From assembly GCF_900156865.1 (NCBI RefSeq), contig NZ_LT732529.1:4451113-4515112 (forward strand): 64,000 nt of DNA, read 5' to 3'. Positions within the stretch are counted from its first letter, which is position 1. Every line of letters begins with the position of its first letter. This document shows positions 26,699-35,237 of the stretch, piece after piece. The notes beneath the pieces were generated by a model. The model worked only from the letters and a program-made list of their open reading frames with translations. It was not told the DNA's origin and searched no databases. Source of the stretch: Litchfieldia sinesaloumensis. Its GTDB lineage: Bacteria > Bacillota > Bacilli > Bacillales > Bacillaceae_L. The position numbers were made by a program, and so were the translations under genes.

Positions 26699-26734
26699 AA
26701 GCTGATTCGCTTTAAAAGCGCTTCAGCTTTTTTT
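26699..26734 (+). terminator. Terminator of the kdg/kdu operon
   Basis: AAGCTGA...TCAGCTT with an inner CGCTTTT/AAAAGCG step, then a run of T. Confidence 0.88.
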
Positions 26735-26782
26735 AAACCAAATTCCTCCTTCTCCACTTTAGGAGAGGGAGGAATTTGGTTT
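26735..26782. repeat. 21-bp inverted repeat right after the kduD terminator
   Basis: Arms 26735-26755 and 26762-26782 (AAACCAAATTCCTCC... / ...GGAGGAATTTGGTTT) pair along 21 positions with one T:G, loop ACTTTA. No T-run follows. It is a very stable hairpin of unknown function. Confidence 0.7.
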
Positions 26783-26842
26783 AAATATTAATCTCGAGTT
26801 CCGAAATAAATATAGAAAGACTCATTAAAGGTGTTGGCGAGA

Positions 26843-28198
26843 ATGGAAAAGACAAAAGAAACTATTAAAATGACATCTTTGTTCGCATTTTTTATACCCT
26901 TAGGATTGTCTGCAAGTCTTGTGACCTTATCTCATATTATCATCAATGGTACGTTAGTAAGGGCGGATAATTCTGAGTTTGTTTTAGCAAGTTATGCAAT
27001 TGCAATGAGTTTGTTTGGAATTACAGAACGACTAGGAAATTTACTCCGGCAAACGTGTTCTGCACTTGTAAGAGATAAAACTTCATATCAATTAATGGTG
27101 CGTTTTTCCTTTTACCTTATATTTGGCTTAATGGTGGTTGCTATTTTTGTTGCCTATACACCTGTTGGAGATTTTATATTTGCCAAAGTATTTGGTGCTA
27201 ATGCGAATATGGTGGGTGAAATTAAGTCCATTTATCAGGTTCTAATTTTTGTTACAATTTTTTCCGCAGCACGTTGTGTTGCCCAAGGAGTCATTATTTT
27301 TAACAGACAAACGAAATGGTTAACAATCGGAATGGCCATTAGGATCACTGCTATGTACGCATTGTCTTTATACTTTATTAAGAGTGGTCAGATATCTGGG
27401 ACAACTGGAGCAATTATCTTTTTACTAGGAATGATGATTGAAAGTTTGGTTAGTATTATCGAAGCGAGAAAATTGGTTCGAAAAATGCCCGATAAGAATG
27501 AGGAACTACGGATAGAATCGAAGAAAAGTATATTTAAGTTTTATAGTCCACTTATGTATTCTTCGGTAATTGTCGTTATGATTGGACCTGCAATTAATAT
27601 TTATTTAGGTAAAACAGATGATATCGAGCTAGCCATTGCAAGCTATGCGATTGCGCTAAGCGTGACTCAGTTGATTTTAAGTTTTTTTACCTTTACCCAT
27701 CAAATTGTCATTAACTTTTATAGTGAACATAACGGTATCGTGACAAAATTTTTATTCACCATAGGATTTATACCGTTTATTATAATCGCAATATTAACAA
27801 CTACCCCATTTGGTGAATTATTCTTAGCGAATATAATGGGGGTCGAGGGTCGATTATTAGATGCTAGTATGCAAGTATTGAGAGCTACTATGTTAATGGC
27901 ATTAGTATTTCCATTTGTCGATTATTTTAATGGATTATTGATGGTCTATAAGCAAACAAAAATCACGGTTTTTTCTCAGTCCGCAAATTTCATTGTTACA
28001 TTGCTAGCGTTAATTATCGGAGTAAATCTAGCGTCTCAATGGAACGGAATAATCGGTGGAATAGGAACCTCACTTGGACTACTAGCTGAATTAATCGTTG
28101 TAAGGATTTTTATTAGCTCGATAGAACGTAAAGAAGGAAAAGTGAATATTTTTTCATTAAAAAGACTTTTAAAAGTTAGAAAAAATCACAGCCTGTAA
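26843..28198 (+). CDS. MATE-like polytopic membrane protein, substrate unknown
   Basis: A 451-residue protein with 12 hydrophobic helices arranged as two repeats, resembling the MOP/MATE flippase superfamily (FFIPLGLSASLVTLSHIIINGTLV at the start) but lacking motifs I can assign to a defined subfamily. It could be a drug/metabolite exporter or a lipid-linked flippase. AAAGGTG lies nine bases before ATG 26843, so the upstream TTG is disfavoured. No obvious operon partner; no clear terminator follows. Confidence 0.6.
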   Translation: MEKTKETIKMTSLFAFFIPLGLSASLVTLSHIIINGTLVRADNSEFVLASYAIAMSLFGITERLGNLLRQTCSALVRDKTSYQLMVRFSFYLIFGLMVVAIFVAYTPVGDFIFAKVFGANANMVGEIKSIYQVLIFVTIFSAARCVAQGVIIFNRQTKWLTIGMAIRITAMYALSLYFIKSGQISGTTGAIIFLLGMMIESLVSIIEARKLVRKMPDKNEELRIESKKSIFKFYSPLMYSSVIVVMIGPAINIYLGKTDDIELAIASYAIALSVTQLILSFFTFTHQIVINFYSEHNGIVTKFLFTIGFIPFIIIAILTTTPFGELFLANIMGVEGRLLDASMQVLRATMLMALVFPFVDYFNGLLMVYKQTKITVFSQSANFIVTLLALIIGVNLASQWNGIIGGIGTSLGLLAELIVVRIFISSIERKEGKVNIFSLKRLLKVRKNHSL

Positions 28199-28311
28199 AG
28201 TATAGGGTGATTCACGATTCTATTGATGGTACTTTTTGCACTTTAACAAAAAGATGGTTAGAATAAAAACGAGTCAAAGTAAAAGTGAACAGATTAAGGA
28301 AGGTACATAAA

Positions 28312-29487
28312 ATGTCAAAATGGTCTCAATTAGAAGAAATGAAACCTTTTATACAGAAAATCTGGCAAGAGTCAGGCTTTGAAACACCAACAAACATTCA
28401 AGAAAAGGCGATTCCCGCAATACTGGAAGGTAAGGATGTCATTTGCGAATCTCCGACGGGAACTGGTAAGACCCTTGCTTACTTGCTACCAGCTATCCAA
28501 AAGCTTGACGAAACAAAAAATGGTATTCAAATCGTCATTCTAGCCCCATCTCGCGAACTTGTTATGCAGATCCTTGATGAGGTCAAAAAGTGGACGAAAG
28601 GTACTAATATTGTAAGTAGTGCTTTTATTGGTGGGGCAAACATCAAAAAACAAGTGGAGAAGCTTAAAGATAAGCCACAAATCGTCATTGGTACAACAGG
28701 TCGTATTGTAGAACTTATTAAATTGAAAAAAATGAAAATGCATGAAGTGTCAACCGTAATCGTAGATGAGGCAGACCAGCTCGTTTCAAATGAACATCTA
28801 TCCAATGTTCAAAGCATCATTAAGTCGACATTGCGGGATCGCCAAACCCTCTTTTTCTCGGCAACAATTTCTGAGCAAACTGAAAAAGTGGCGAAGTCCC
28901 TAATGAGCGATGCGGAGCTCATCCGAGTACAACAAACCCTTGATCAGGAAAACACATCTCACATTTACTTCCTCTGTGAGCAACGGGATAAAATTGATGT
29001 GTTGCGCAAGATAATGGTTACAGAGCCGGAGAAGGCCATTGCATTTATAAAGAGCCTAGAGAAAGTGGAAGAACTAGAGGCGAAGTTAACCTATAATCAT
29101 ATCGGAGTGGCAGTGCTTGCTGGAGAGGCGAAAAAACTTGAGCGGCAGCAATCGTTGAAAAACTTTCGTGAGGGTAAAATTCCATTGTTACTAACGACAG
29201 ATGTGGCCGCAAGAGGGTTAGACATTCAAGACGTAACATATGTGATTCATTTTGACTTTCCGAAAACAACCAGTCAATATGTACACCGCTCGGGCCGTAC
29301 AGGTCGAATGGGTAAAAAGGGTGTTGTTATTTCAATCGTTAATGCACGTGAGGAGAGCTTCGTTAAAAAAATGGGGCATGATCTAGGGATTACGTTCACC
29401 AAAAAGGATTTTTATAAAGGTGAAATTGTGGATGCTCGTGAAGAGAAAAAAGTAATATCAAAAAAGACAAAAGCCAAAAAAAAATAA
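28312..29487 (+). CDS. yfmL: DEAD-box RNA helicase, YfmL-like
   Basis: A 391-residue helicase with all core motifs: Q motif GFETPTNIQEKAIPA, Walker A SPTGTGKT, PSREL, VDEAD, FSATI, TTDVAARGLD and HRSGRTGRMG. The RecA domains are about residues 20-200 and 205-360, with a short lysine-rich tail. Length and details such as QVEKLKDKPQIVIGTTGR closely resemble B. subtilis YfmL, which is linked to ribosome assembly and cold growth. AAGGAAGG before the ATG; monocistronic, with a terminator downstream. Confidence 0.88.
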   Translation: MSKWSQLEEMKPFIQKIWQESGFETPTNIQEKAIPAILEGKDVICESPTGTGKTLAYLLPAIQKLDETKNGIQIVILAPSRELVMQILDEVKKWTKGTNIVSSAFIGGANIKKQVEKLKDKPQIVIGTTGRIVELIKLKKMKMHEVSTVIVDEADQLVSNEHLSNVQSIIKSTLRDRQTLFFSATISEQTEKVAKSLMSDAELIRVQQTLDQENTSHIYFLCEQRDKIDVLRKIMVTEPEKAIAFIKSLEKVEELEAKLTYNHIGVAVLAGEAKKLERQQSLKNFREGKIPLLLTTDVAARGLDIQDVTYVIHFDFPKTTSQYVHRSGRTGRMGKKGVVISIVNAREESFVKKMGHDLGITFTKKDFYKGEIVDAREEKKVISKKTKAKKK

Positions 29488-29534
29488 CAAGAATAAATAG
29501 TAAAGTTAAAATAGTAAAGTTATTTAACCAAATT

Positions 29535-29568
29535 GCCTAGAAAAGAACTCTTTCTAGGCGATTTTTTT
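29535..29568 (+). terminator. Terminator of the helicase gene
   Basis: GCCTAGAAA pairs with TTTCTAGGC, then a T-run. The rest of the 331-base gap to the ger operon holds the promoter below and nothing else recognisable. Confidence 0.88.
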
Positions 29569-29706
29569 ATTTCGTTGAATAGAACCTTTGAAAAATAGTG
29601 GATACCTAAGTTTTCACGTTCATATTACCATTCTTCACTTTATGTCAGATACCTTCACTAAGAGTATGAGTTTGGAACGGGGTTATCCAAATATCCCTAA
29701 GTAAAT

Positions 29707-29736
29707 GTATAACATTTCCTATATAGGAAAATAGTA
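29707..29736 (+). promoter_or_regulatory. Predicted sigma-G (forespore) promoter of the ger operon, with palindrome
   Basis: GTATA, 18 bases, then AATAGTA fits the sigma-G pattern gnATR-N18-cATnnTA at all but one conserved position. The spacer contains the perfect 16-base palindrome TTTCCTATATAGGAAA (29715-29730). Forespore expression is expected for germinant receptors. Confidence 0.55.
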
Positions 29737-29818
29737 TAAAGAAACAATAGCAGGAGAAGTATCTTGCACCTTTACTTCATTTAGAGTTAAAACACACCTT
29801 TAGGGAGTTTTTCAATGA

Positions 29819-30928
29819 ATGGATAAGAACAAAGTGAGTGGCATCCAGCTTTTCTATTTAATGACTGGTTATGTATTGGGTACTGCACTTATTTTGGGAG
29901 TAGGCGTCGAAGTAAAGCAGGATGTATGGTTATTTTTATTAATAGGTACAGTAGGTGGACTTTTTCTTATGGCCATCTATACCCAATTATCAACCTATTA
30001 TCCGGGCGATTCGTTAGTCCAGATTCTCCAGAAAGTGGTCGGTAGGTATCTCTCATACCCCATCATAATGTTATATATTTTTCATTTTACGTATTCAGCA
30101 GCAAGAGGATCTAGGGAATTAGGAGACCTAATCGTTTCTACTATCTTAACAGAAACTCCAATCAGTATTGTAATCGGTAGTTTTATGGTGTTAATGATCT
30201 ATTGCCTTGGAGGTGGGTTGGAGACGTTAGGGCGGATGGCGGAAATGTTGTTTCCAGTTTATATTTTTTCTCTTATTCTAATTTGGATTCTATTGTTTAC
30301 TGTTGATCAATTTAGCCTAGGAAATCTAACTCCTATATTAGGGCAGGGTGTTTCTCCATTTTTAAAAAGAGCAATTCCGAACTCAATAAACTTTCCTTTT
30401 GGGGAGACAATCGTGATTATGATGTTTTTTCCACTTCTAAGCAATAAACAAAATCTAAGAAAAGTAGGTATATTCAGTATCCTGCTTGGTGGATTACTAT
30501 TAGCTATCAATTCGATTATGGTTTTATCCGTTATTGGTCCGGAGATTTATAATGTAAATATTTTTAACTTCCTAGCAGCAGTACAATTAGTTTCTGTTGC
30601 TGATTTTCTCGAGCGATTTGATGCTCTTGTTATTTTAATGATGGTAGCAGGCGTATTTTTTAAAGTGGGTGCTTTTATGTTAGCAGCTGCATTTGCAGTG
30701 GTTCAATTATTAAAATTAAAACAGTTTCGTTCAGTGCTAATTGCACTTGCAACGATTATTACCCCCCTATCACTTGTGAGTGCAACAAGCTATATTGAAC
30801 ACTTAGAAATAGGTTTTCGGTTTTATATACCTTATGTACATACTATCTTGCAAATTATCATACCAATCTTGTTGTTATCTATCGCTTTTATCCGTAAAAA
30901 ACGAGAGCAAAGAGGACGTCCCCAGTAA
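29819..30928 (+). CDS. Germinant receptor B subunit (GerAB family, APC-type permease)
   Basis: A 369-residue protein with ten hydrophobic helices (GYVLGTALILGVGVEVKQD at the start, PFGETIVIMMFFPLL in the middle), the fold of amino-acid permeases used by spores to bind germinants. It sits in the spore inner membrane. It opens the operon, whereas the A gene is first in gerA, gerB and gerK of B. subtilis. GGGAG 11 bases before the ATG; a sigma-G-like promoter is upstream. Germinant specificity cannot be read from sequence. Confidence 0.92.
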   Translation: MDKNKVSGIQLFYLMTGYVLGTALILGVGVEVKQDVWLFLLIGTVGGLFLMAIYTQLSTYYPGDSLVQILQKVVGRYLSYPIIMLYIFHFTYSAARGSRELGDLIVSTILTETPISIVIGSFMVLMIYCLGGGLETLGRMAEMLFPVYIFSLILIWILLFTVDQFSLGNLTPILGQGVSPFLKRAIPNSINFPFGETIVIMMFFPLLSNKQNLRKVGIFSILLGGLLLAINSIMVLSVIGPEIYNVNIFNFLAAVQLVSVADFLERFDALVILMMVAGVFFKVGAFMLAAAFAVVQLLKLKQFRSVLIALATIITPLSLVSATSYIEHLEIGFRFYIPYVHTILQIIIPILLLSIAFIRKKREQRGRPQ

Positions 30929-30943
30929 TGGAAGGTGTGTGTC

Positions 30944-32548
30944 GTGAGAGGTTATAGGCGGTTACAAAAAGAATACTCAAATAAAAATGGTAAGCAACAA
31001 GACGTTTTACCAGAGAAAAAAGAAGAACCAGGAAATCCAGAAGAGGAAGGGAATGCGGTAAAAAAAGAAAAAACATTGTTGTCAGGTAATTTAAAAGAGG
31101 ATGGGGATCGGATAAAGAGCCTTTTTAAAGGGGCGACCGATTTTACTTATCGGAGAATTAAAATTACTAATTCGACTCACGCCATGATTTTATATCTGGA
31201 TGGATTGGTTGATATTGAGAAGATTGAATTACATGTGATTCACCCTTTGTTACATATAGATTTTGCAAAGGCTAATAACACGGAACTAAGTATAGAGTAT
31301 ATCTTTGATAAATTAAGCTCAGCAAATTTAAATCAAGACAATAGACTTCAGTCAACAATTGATCAAATTTTAGCTGGTAATACAGTACTTCTTATCGATG
31401 GAATTGATAAAGCCATTATTATTAGTGAACAAAAATGGGAGCAACGTTCTGTTAAAGAGCCTCTATCCGAAGCGGTTGTTATAGGTCCAAGAGAAGGGTT
31501 CACGGAAAATATTGAAACAAACATTAGTATGGTGAGAAGAAGGCTAAAAACGACAAAGCTAAAGTTTGAATCGATGCAAATCGGAAAGATGTCAAATACT
31601 ATGGTAGTCATTACCTACCTTGAAAATATTGCACAAAAGTCGATTATAGAGGAAGTTCGTAATAGGCTAAATCAAATAGATATCGACTCAATCGAGGACA
31701 GTGGTTACATTGTTGAATTTATTGAGGACAATCCTTATTCTGTGTTTCCACAGGTGTTACAAACTGAACGGCCTGACAGGGTTGTAGGGAATCTACTTGA
31801 GGGAAGAGTCGGAATAATTGTTGAAAATAGCCCATTTGTTCTTATAGTTCCCGTTACTTTTTTTCAGATGATGAACTCACCTGAAGATTACTACGGAAGA
31901 TTCATCATGTCATCTTTCATTCGGTTTATCCGGTATTTATTTTTATTTGTTGCATTGTTATTTCCATCTATCTATATTGCAGTAACAACTTTTCACCAAG
32001 AATTGTTGCCAACAAATCTTTTATTTAGTGTTGCGGCTTCAAGGGACAAGGTGCCTTTTCCTGCAGTTGTAGAGGTCTTATTGATGGAAATAACCTTTGA
32101 AGCTTTACGTGAGGCGGGTCTTCGATTACCAAGACCAATCGGATCAACAGTAAGCATAGTAGGGGCTTTAGTAATTGGGCAAGCAGCAGTGGAAGCAGGG
32201 ATTGTTTCAGCTCCGCTTGTAATCGTTGTATCAACAACAGGAATAGCCTCTTTTATGTTCCCAAATTATCCACTGACAGGAGCAATTCGACTCCTGCGTT
32301 TTATCATGATTTTTCTCGCCGGAACATTAGGTTTTTATGGGATTTTACTTGGTGTCTTCTTTATATTGGGCCATCTAGTACAACTTCGTTCCTTTGGTGT
32401 TCCATATCTTGCACCGATGGCCCCATTTAACTTTAACAATATGAAGGATATATTCGTTCGTGTTCCTTGGTGGAAGATGGACGAACGCCCAGAACAAACC
32501 GGAAAACGAAATATAAAGCGGGTAGGTATTCGCCAACGGAAATACTGA
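30944..32548 (+). CDS. Germinant receptor A subunit (GerAA family)
   Basis: A 534-residue protein: charged N-terminus, two-part soluble N-terminal domain (to ~residue 285), then four to five membrane helices with the hallmark LPRPIGSTVSIVGALVIGQA. A and B subunits with C form the germinant-gated receptor complex. Start GTG 30944 has GAAGG eight bases upstream; a GTG three codons earlier overlaps that site and is unlikely. Confidence 0.93.
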   Translation: MRGYRRLQKEYSNKNGKQQDVLPEKKEEPGNPEEEGNAVKKEKTLLSGNLKEDGDRIKSLFKGATDFTYRRIKITNSTHAMILYLDGLVDIEKIELHVIHPLLHIDFAKANNTELSIEYIFDKLSSANLNQDNRLQSTIDQILAGNTVLLIDGIDKAIIISEQKWEQRSVKEPLSEAVVIGPREGFTENIETNISMVRRRLKTTKLKFESMQIGKMSNTMVVITYLENIAQKSIIEEVRNRLNQIDIDSIEDSGYIVEFIEDNPYSVFPQVLQTERPDRVVGNLLEGRVGIIVENSPFVLIVPVTFFQMMNSPEDYYGRFIMSSFIRFIRYLFLFVALLFPSIYIAVTTFHQELLPTNLLFSVAASRDKVPFPAVVEVLLMEITFEALREAGLRLPRPIGSTVSIVGALVIGQAAVEAGIVSAPLVIVVSTTGIASFMFPNYPLTGAIRLLRFIMIFLAGTLGFYGILLGVFFILGHLVQLRSFGVPYLAPMAPFNFNNMKDIFVRVPWWKMDERPEQTGKRNIKRVGIRQRKY

Positions 32549-32571
32549 ATCAGTACAAAAGGACGGGAAAT

Positions 32572-33750
32572 GTGTACATGAAAAAGCTGAGATTGCTTCT
32601 GATTTTAGTAGTCACCATGAATGTATTAACAGGCTGTTGGGATCGCTTAGAGGTAAATGACATAGCCGTTGTTACTGCAATCGGATTAGATCTCATTAAA
32701 GATGATAAAATTCGCTTGTCACTACAGGTGGCAATTCCATCAGCACTGGGACCAACCGGTGCTAGTGGAACTGGTAGTAGCGATGGAAAAAGTACGTATA
32801 TTATATCCGAGACTGGAGAAACACTTTCAGAGGCTTACCGAAATTTACAATTGAAAATTTCAAGACGTATTTTCTTTTCACAAAGCAGGGTTTTATTAAT
32901 CGGAGAAGAAATGGCTAAAAAAGGCGTGAGTAATATTATTGATTTTCATTCGAGATATCACGAACCCCGTATTAACAGTTTTGTCATGCTGACAAAAGGA
33001 GAGGCTGCGGAATTCATCAAAACCATGCCAAAGCTAGAAAGTGTTTCTGCTGAAGAAACAAAGGAACTCATTAAATTAAGTGCTGGATTAACAGTTTATG
33101 TAAGAGACTTTTTGAGCATGCTGCTTATGGATGGAATGGAGCCATTTGCGCCTGAACTCACACTCACACCATTAGAAGTTGGAGATAAGAACGGGAAAGA
33201 GGAAGGACAGGCTGTTAATGGGACGGCAGTATTTAAAGATGATAAGCTGGTAGGATGGCTAGACAAATCCACAACTCGTGGATTATTATGGATCCGCAAT
33301 GAAATGGAAAAAGGGGTTATTACAGTCAAAGTCCCAGAGGAAGACGGAGATGGAAATATTAGTATTGATATTGTTCAAACTGAAGTGAAGATTAACCCGC
33401 AAATGAAAAATGGTAAATTAGCAATAACAATTAATGTTAATGCAAATATGAATGTTATGGAAAATGACTCAACATTAAATTTAGATGATTCCAAGATACT
33501 TGAAGACCTCCAAAGTAAAGTTGAATCTGAAATTAGTGATAGAATCCAAAGTGTTATAGATATTGTGCAGAAGGAATACCAATCTGATATTTTTGGCTTT
33601 GGTCAAGCTATTTATAAAAAGTATCCCAAACAATGGAACTCAATCTATAGAGAAAACTGGGAAGAGGAATTTTCACAACTAACGGTAGACATTAAGCCAA
33701 CGGTTTCCATCAAAAGAATCGGCTTAAGTAAGCAATCAAATGAAATTTAA
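32572..33750 (+). CDS. Germinant receptor C subunit (Ger(x)C lipoprotein)
   Basis: About 390 residues: lipoprotein signal with the lipobox VLTGCWDR, the almost invariant GCWD start of mature GerC proteins, followed by EVNDIAVVTAIGLD and the three-domain GerC body. It is anchored to the outer face of the spore inner membrane. I place the start at GTG 32572, eight bases after AAAGGA; ATG 32578 two codons later is equally possible. The longer frame running back into the A gene is not used. Confidence 0.92.
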   Translation: MYMKKLRLLLILVVTMNVLTGCWDRLEVNDIAVVTAIGLDLIKDDKIRLSLQVAIPSALGPTGASGTGSSDGKSTYIISETGETLSEAYRNLQLKISRRIFFSQSRVLLIGEEMAKKGVSNIIDFHSRYHEPRINSFVMLTKGEAAEFIKTMPKLESVSAEETKELIKLSAGLTVYVRDFLSMLLMDGMEPFAPELTLTPLEVGDKNGKEEGQAVNGTAVFKDDKLVGWLDKSTTRGLLWIRNEMEKGVITVKVPEEDGDGNISIDIVQTEVKINPQMKNGKLAITINVNANMNVMENDSTLNLDDSKILEDLQSKVESEISDRIQSVIDIVQKEYQSDIFGFGQAIYKKYPKQWNSIYRENWEEEFSQLTVDIKPTVSIKRIGLSKQSNEI

Positions 33751-33758
33751 AAGGAATT

Positions 33759-33929
33759 ATGAAAATGGCTAAAATAATTTTAGTAATACTTCTATTTTTT
33801 TCAGTCTTTTTCTGGGAAGCACGAAAGCTTGTAAAGAAAAAGGAAATGATTGAGCTAGCTGTTTTTTCATTTTTGATTCTCATTGGATTGGCATTGAGTA
33901 TTGCAGCAGTCATACAATCATTAATCTAA
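33759..33929 (+). CDS. Small two-helix germinant receptor D-type subunit (56 aa)
   Basis: MKMAKIILVILLFFSVFFWE is one helix, a short basic loop ARKLVKKKE follows, then a second hydrophobic helix to the C-terminus. It begins eight bases after the C gene stop with AAGGA in place. Small two-helix D proteins encoded with ger operons are known to tune receptor function in Bacillus. Assignment rests on size, topology and position; it is easily missed because it is so short. Confidence 0.75.
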   Translation: MKMAKIILVILLFFSVFFWEARKLVKKKEMIELAVFSFLILIGLALSIAAVIQSLI

Positions 33930-33965
33930 AACCACAAAGCATAGCAGATTACCTACTTATTATTA

Positions 33966-34014
33966 TTGATAATCATGAAGTTCCCCTCCTATAATTAAAC
34001 TGACAACGTTTACA
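33966..34014 (+). promoter_or_regulatory. Sigma-A promoter and perfect cre site
   Basis: TTGATA (33966-33971), 18 bases, TATAAT (33990-33995). TGACAACGTTTACA (34001-34014) matches the CcpA consensus TGWNANCGNTNWCA at every defined position and covers the start of transcription, so glucose repression is expected. Confidence 0.75.
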
Positions 34015-34035
34015 CAAAATGGTGGGGGGATGAGC

Positions 34036-35034
34036 TTGACTACGAAAGTAAAATTTGGAATCGTTGGATCGGGGCATATAGCGAATACACATATCAAGAG
34101 TATTTTAGAAACGGAAAATGCAGAAGTAATTGCAATTTACTCTCGGAATAAAGAAACTGTTCATAGGTTAGGAGATACGTATAATCTTAAGGCATTTACA
34201 GATTATCAAGAATTTTTAACTTCCTCAGGAATTGATGCTGTTTGTATAGTCACACCTCATGGAACACATGCCGAACTTGGGATAATTGCTGCAAATGCGG
34301 GGAAACATGTTGTTGTGGAAAAACCTATTGATGTTTCCATTGAGAGTACGAATAAACTGATTGAAGTATGTGAAACAGCAGGTGTTACCTTAAGTTGCAT
34401 CTTTCAGCATCGGTTTAATGATGCAACGCGCAATCTGAAAGAAGCTGCTGACAATGGTGAACTTGGACAATTGAACTTTGGTGCAGCTAGAACAACCATT
34501 TTTCGTTCACAAGAGTATTATGATAGTGGCAAGTGGCGTGGAACTTGGGAGATGGATGGAGGGGGACCTCTCATAAATCAAGGCATTCATTATATCGATT
34601 TACTTCTTTATATCATGGGCCCGGTTGAGGAGGTTCACGCATATTGCGCTACAAGGACACATGAGCGAATAGAGGTTGAAGATATAGGAGTTGCAACTGT
34701 GAAATTCAAGTCGGGTGCACTCGGATTAATTGAGGCAAATACGACAGCATATCCTGGATATTCTTCAACTCTTGATATATTTGGATCAGATGGAAGTGTC
34801 GTTATCGAAAATGGTAATATAAAGGCTTGGAATTTTAAAAGTGGCTTGCAAAAGAGGGAAGAAAAGAACGTATCCACAAATTTAACATCCTTTATCAGAC
34901 AATATGAAGATATTGTTCAAGCAATAACAGCTAATCGTAGACCTCTAGTTACTGGATTGGAAGCAAAAAAATCACTTCAATTGGTGCTAGCCATGTATCA
35001 ATCTGCACGAGAAGGAAGACCGATTCAACTGTAG
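34036..35034 (+). CDS. Gfo/Idh/MocA-family NAD(P)-dependent oxidoreductase
   Basis: A 332-residue protein: Rossmann start KFGIVGSGHIANTH, the EKPID motif near residue 96 and GGGPLINQGIHYIDLLLYIMG near residue 180 carrying the family's Lys/His catalytic positions. Such enzymes oxidise or reduce sugar hydroxyls; the substrate is unknown. The TTG at 34036 has GGTGGGGGG seven bases upstream and is preferred over ATG 34030, which overlaps that site. It is a single gene under a cre site, suggesting a catabolic carbohydrate role. Confidence 0.85.
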   Translation: MTTKVKFGIVGSGHIANTHIKSILETENAEVIAIYSRNKETVHRLGDTYNLKAFTDYQEFLTSSGIDAVCIVTPHGTHAELGIIAANAGKHVVVEKPIDVSIESTNKLIEVCETAGVTLSCIFQHRFNDATRNLKEAADNGELGQLNFGAARTTIFRSQEYYDSGKWRGTWEMDGGGPLINQGIHYIDLLLYIMGPVEEVHAYCATRTHERIEVEDIGVATVKFKSGALGLIEANTTAYPGYSSTLDIFGSDGSVVIENGNIKAWNFKSGLQKREEKNVSTNLTSFIRQYEDIVQAITANRRPLVTGLEAKKSLQLVLAMYQSAREGRPIQL

Positions 35035-35083
35035 CTAATGGGTTAATCGTTCGAAAAACCCTACCAAATAAGGGCGTTTCCGT

Positions 35084-35120
35084 AAGAGTCATTTTCAATG
35101 ATTTTCGGAAAGGCTCTTTT
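35084..35120 (+). terminator. Probable terminator with an alternative stem
   Basis: AAGAGTC (35084-35090) pairs with GGCTCTT (35112-35118), then T-run. A competing stem TTTCCG/CGGAAA (35077-35082 with 35106-35111) cannot form at the same time. Confidence 0.55.
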
Positions 35121-35237
35121 TTAACACTTTTCATTCTTCTGAGAAATTGCACAAAATTTTAATAGCAAGTCTTTTGTTTGGGAGGTATACTAAATATATA
35201 AATATACTAGAATGCATATAAAATAGGGGGAAAGAAG

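Noticed and set aside
32467-32571. Upstream extension of the GerC frame into the GerA gene
   Set aside because: It would place 35 polar residues before a lipoprotein signal peptide, destroying its function.
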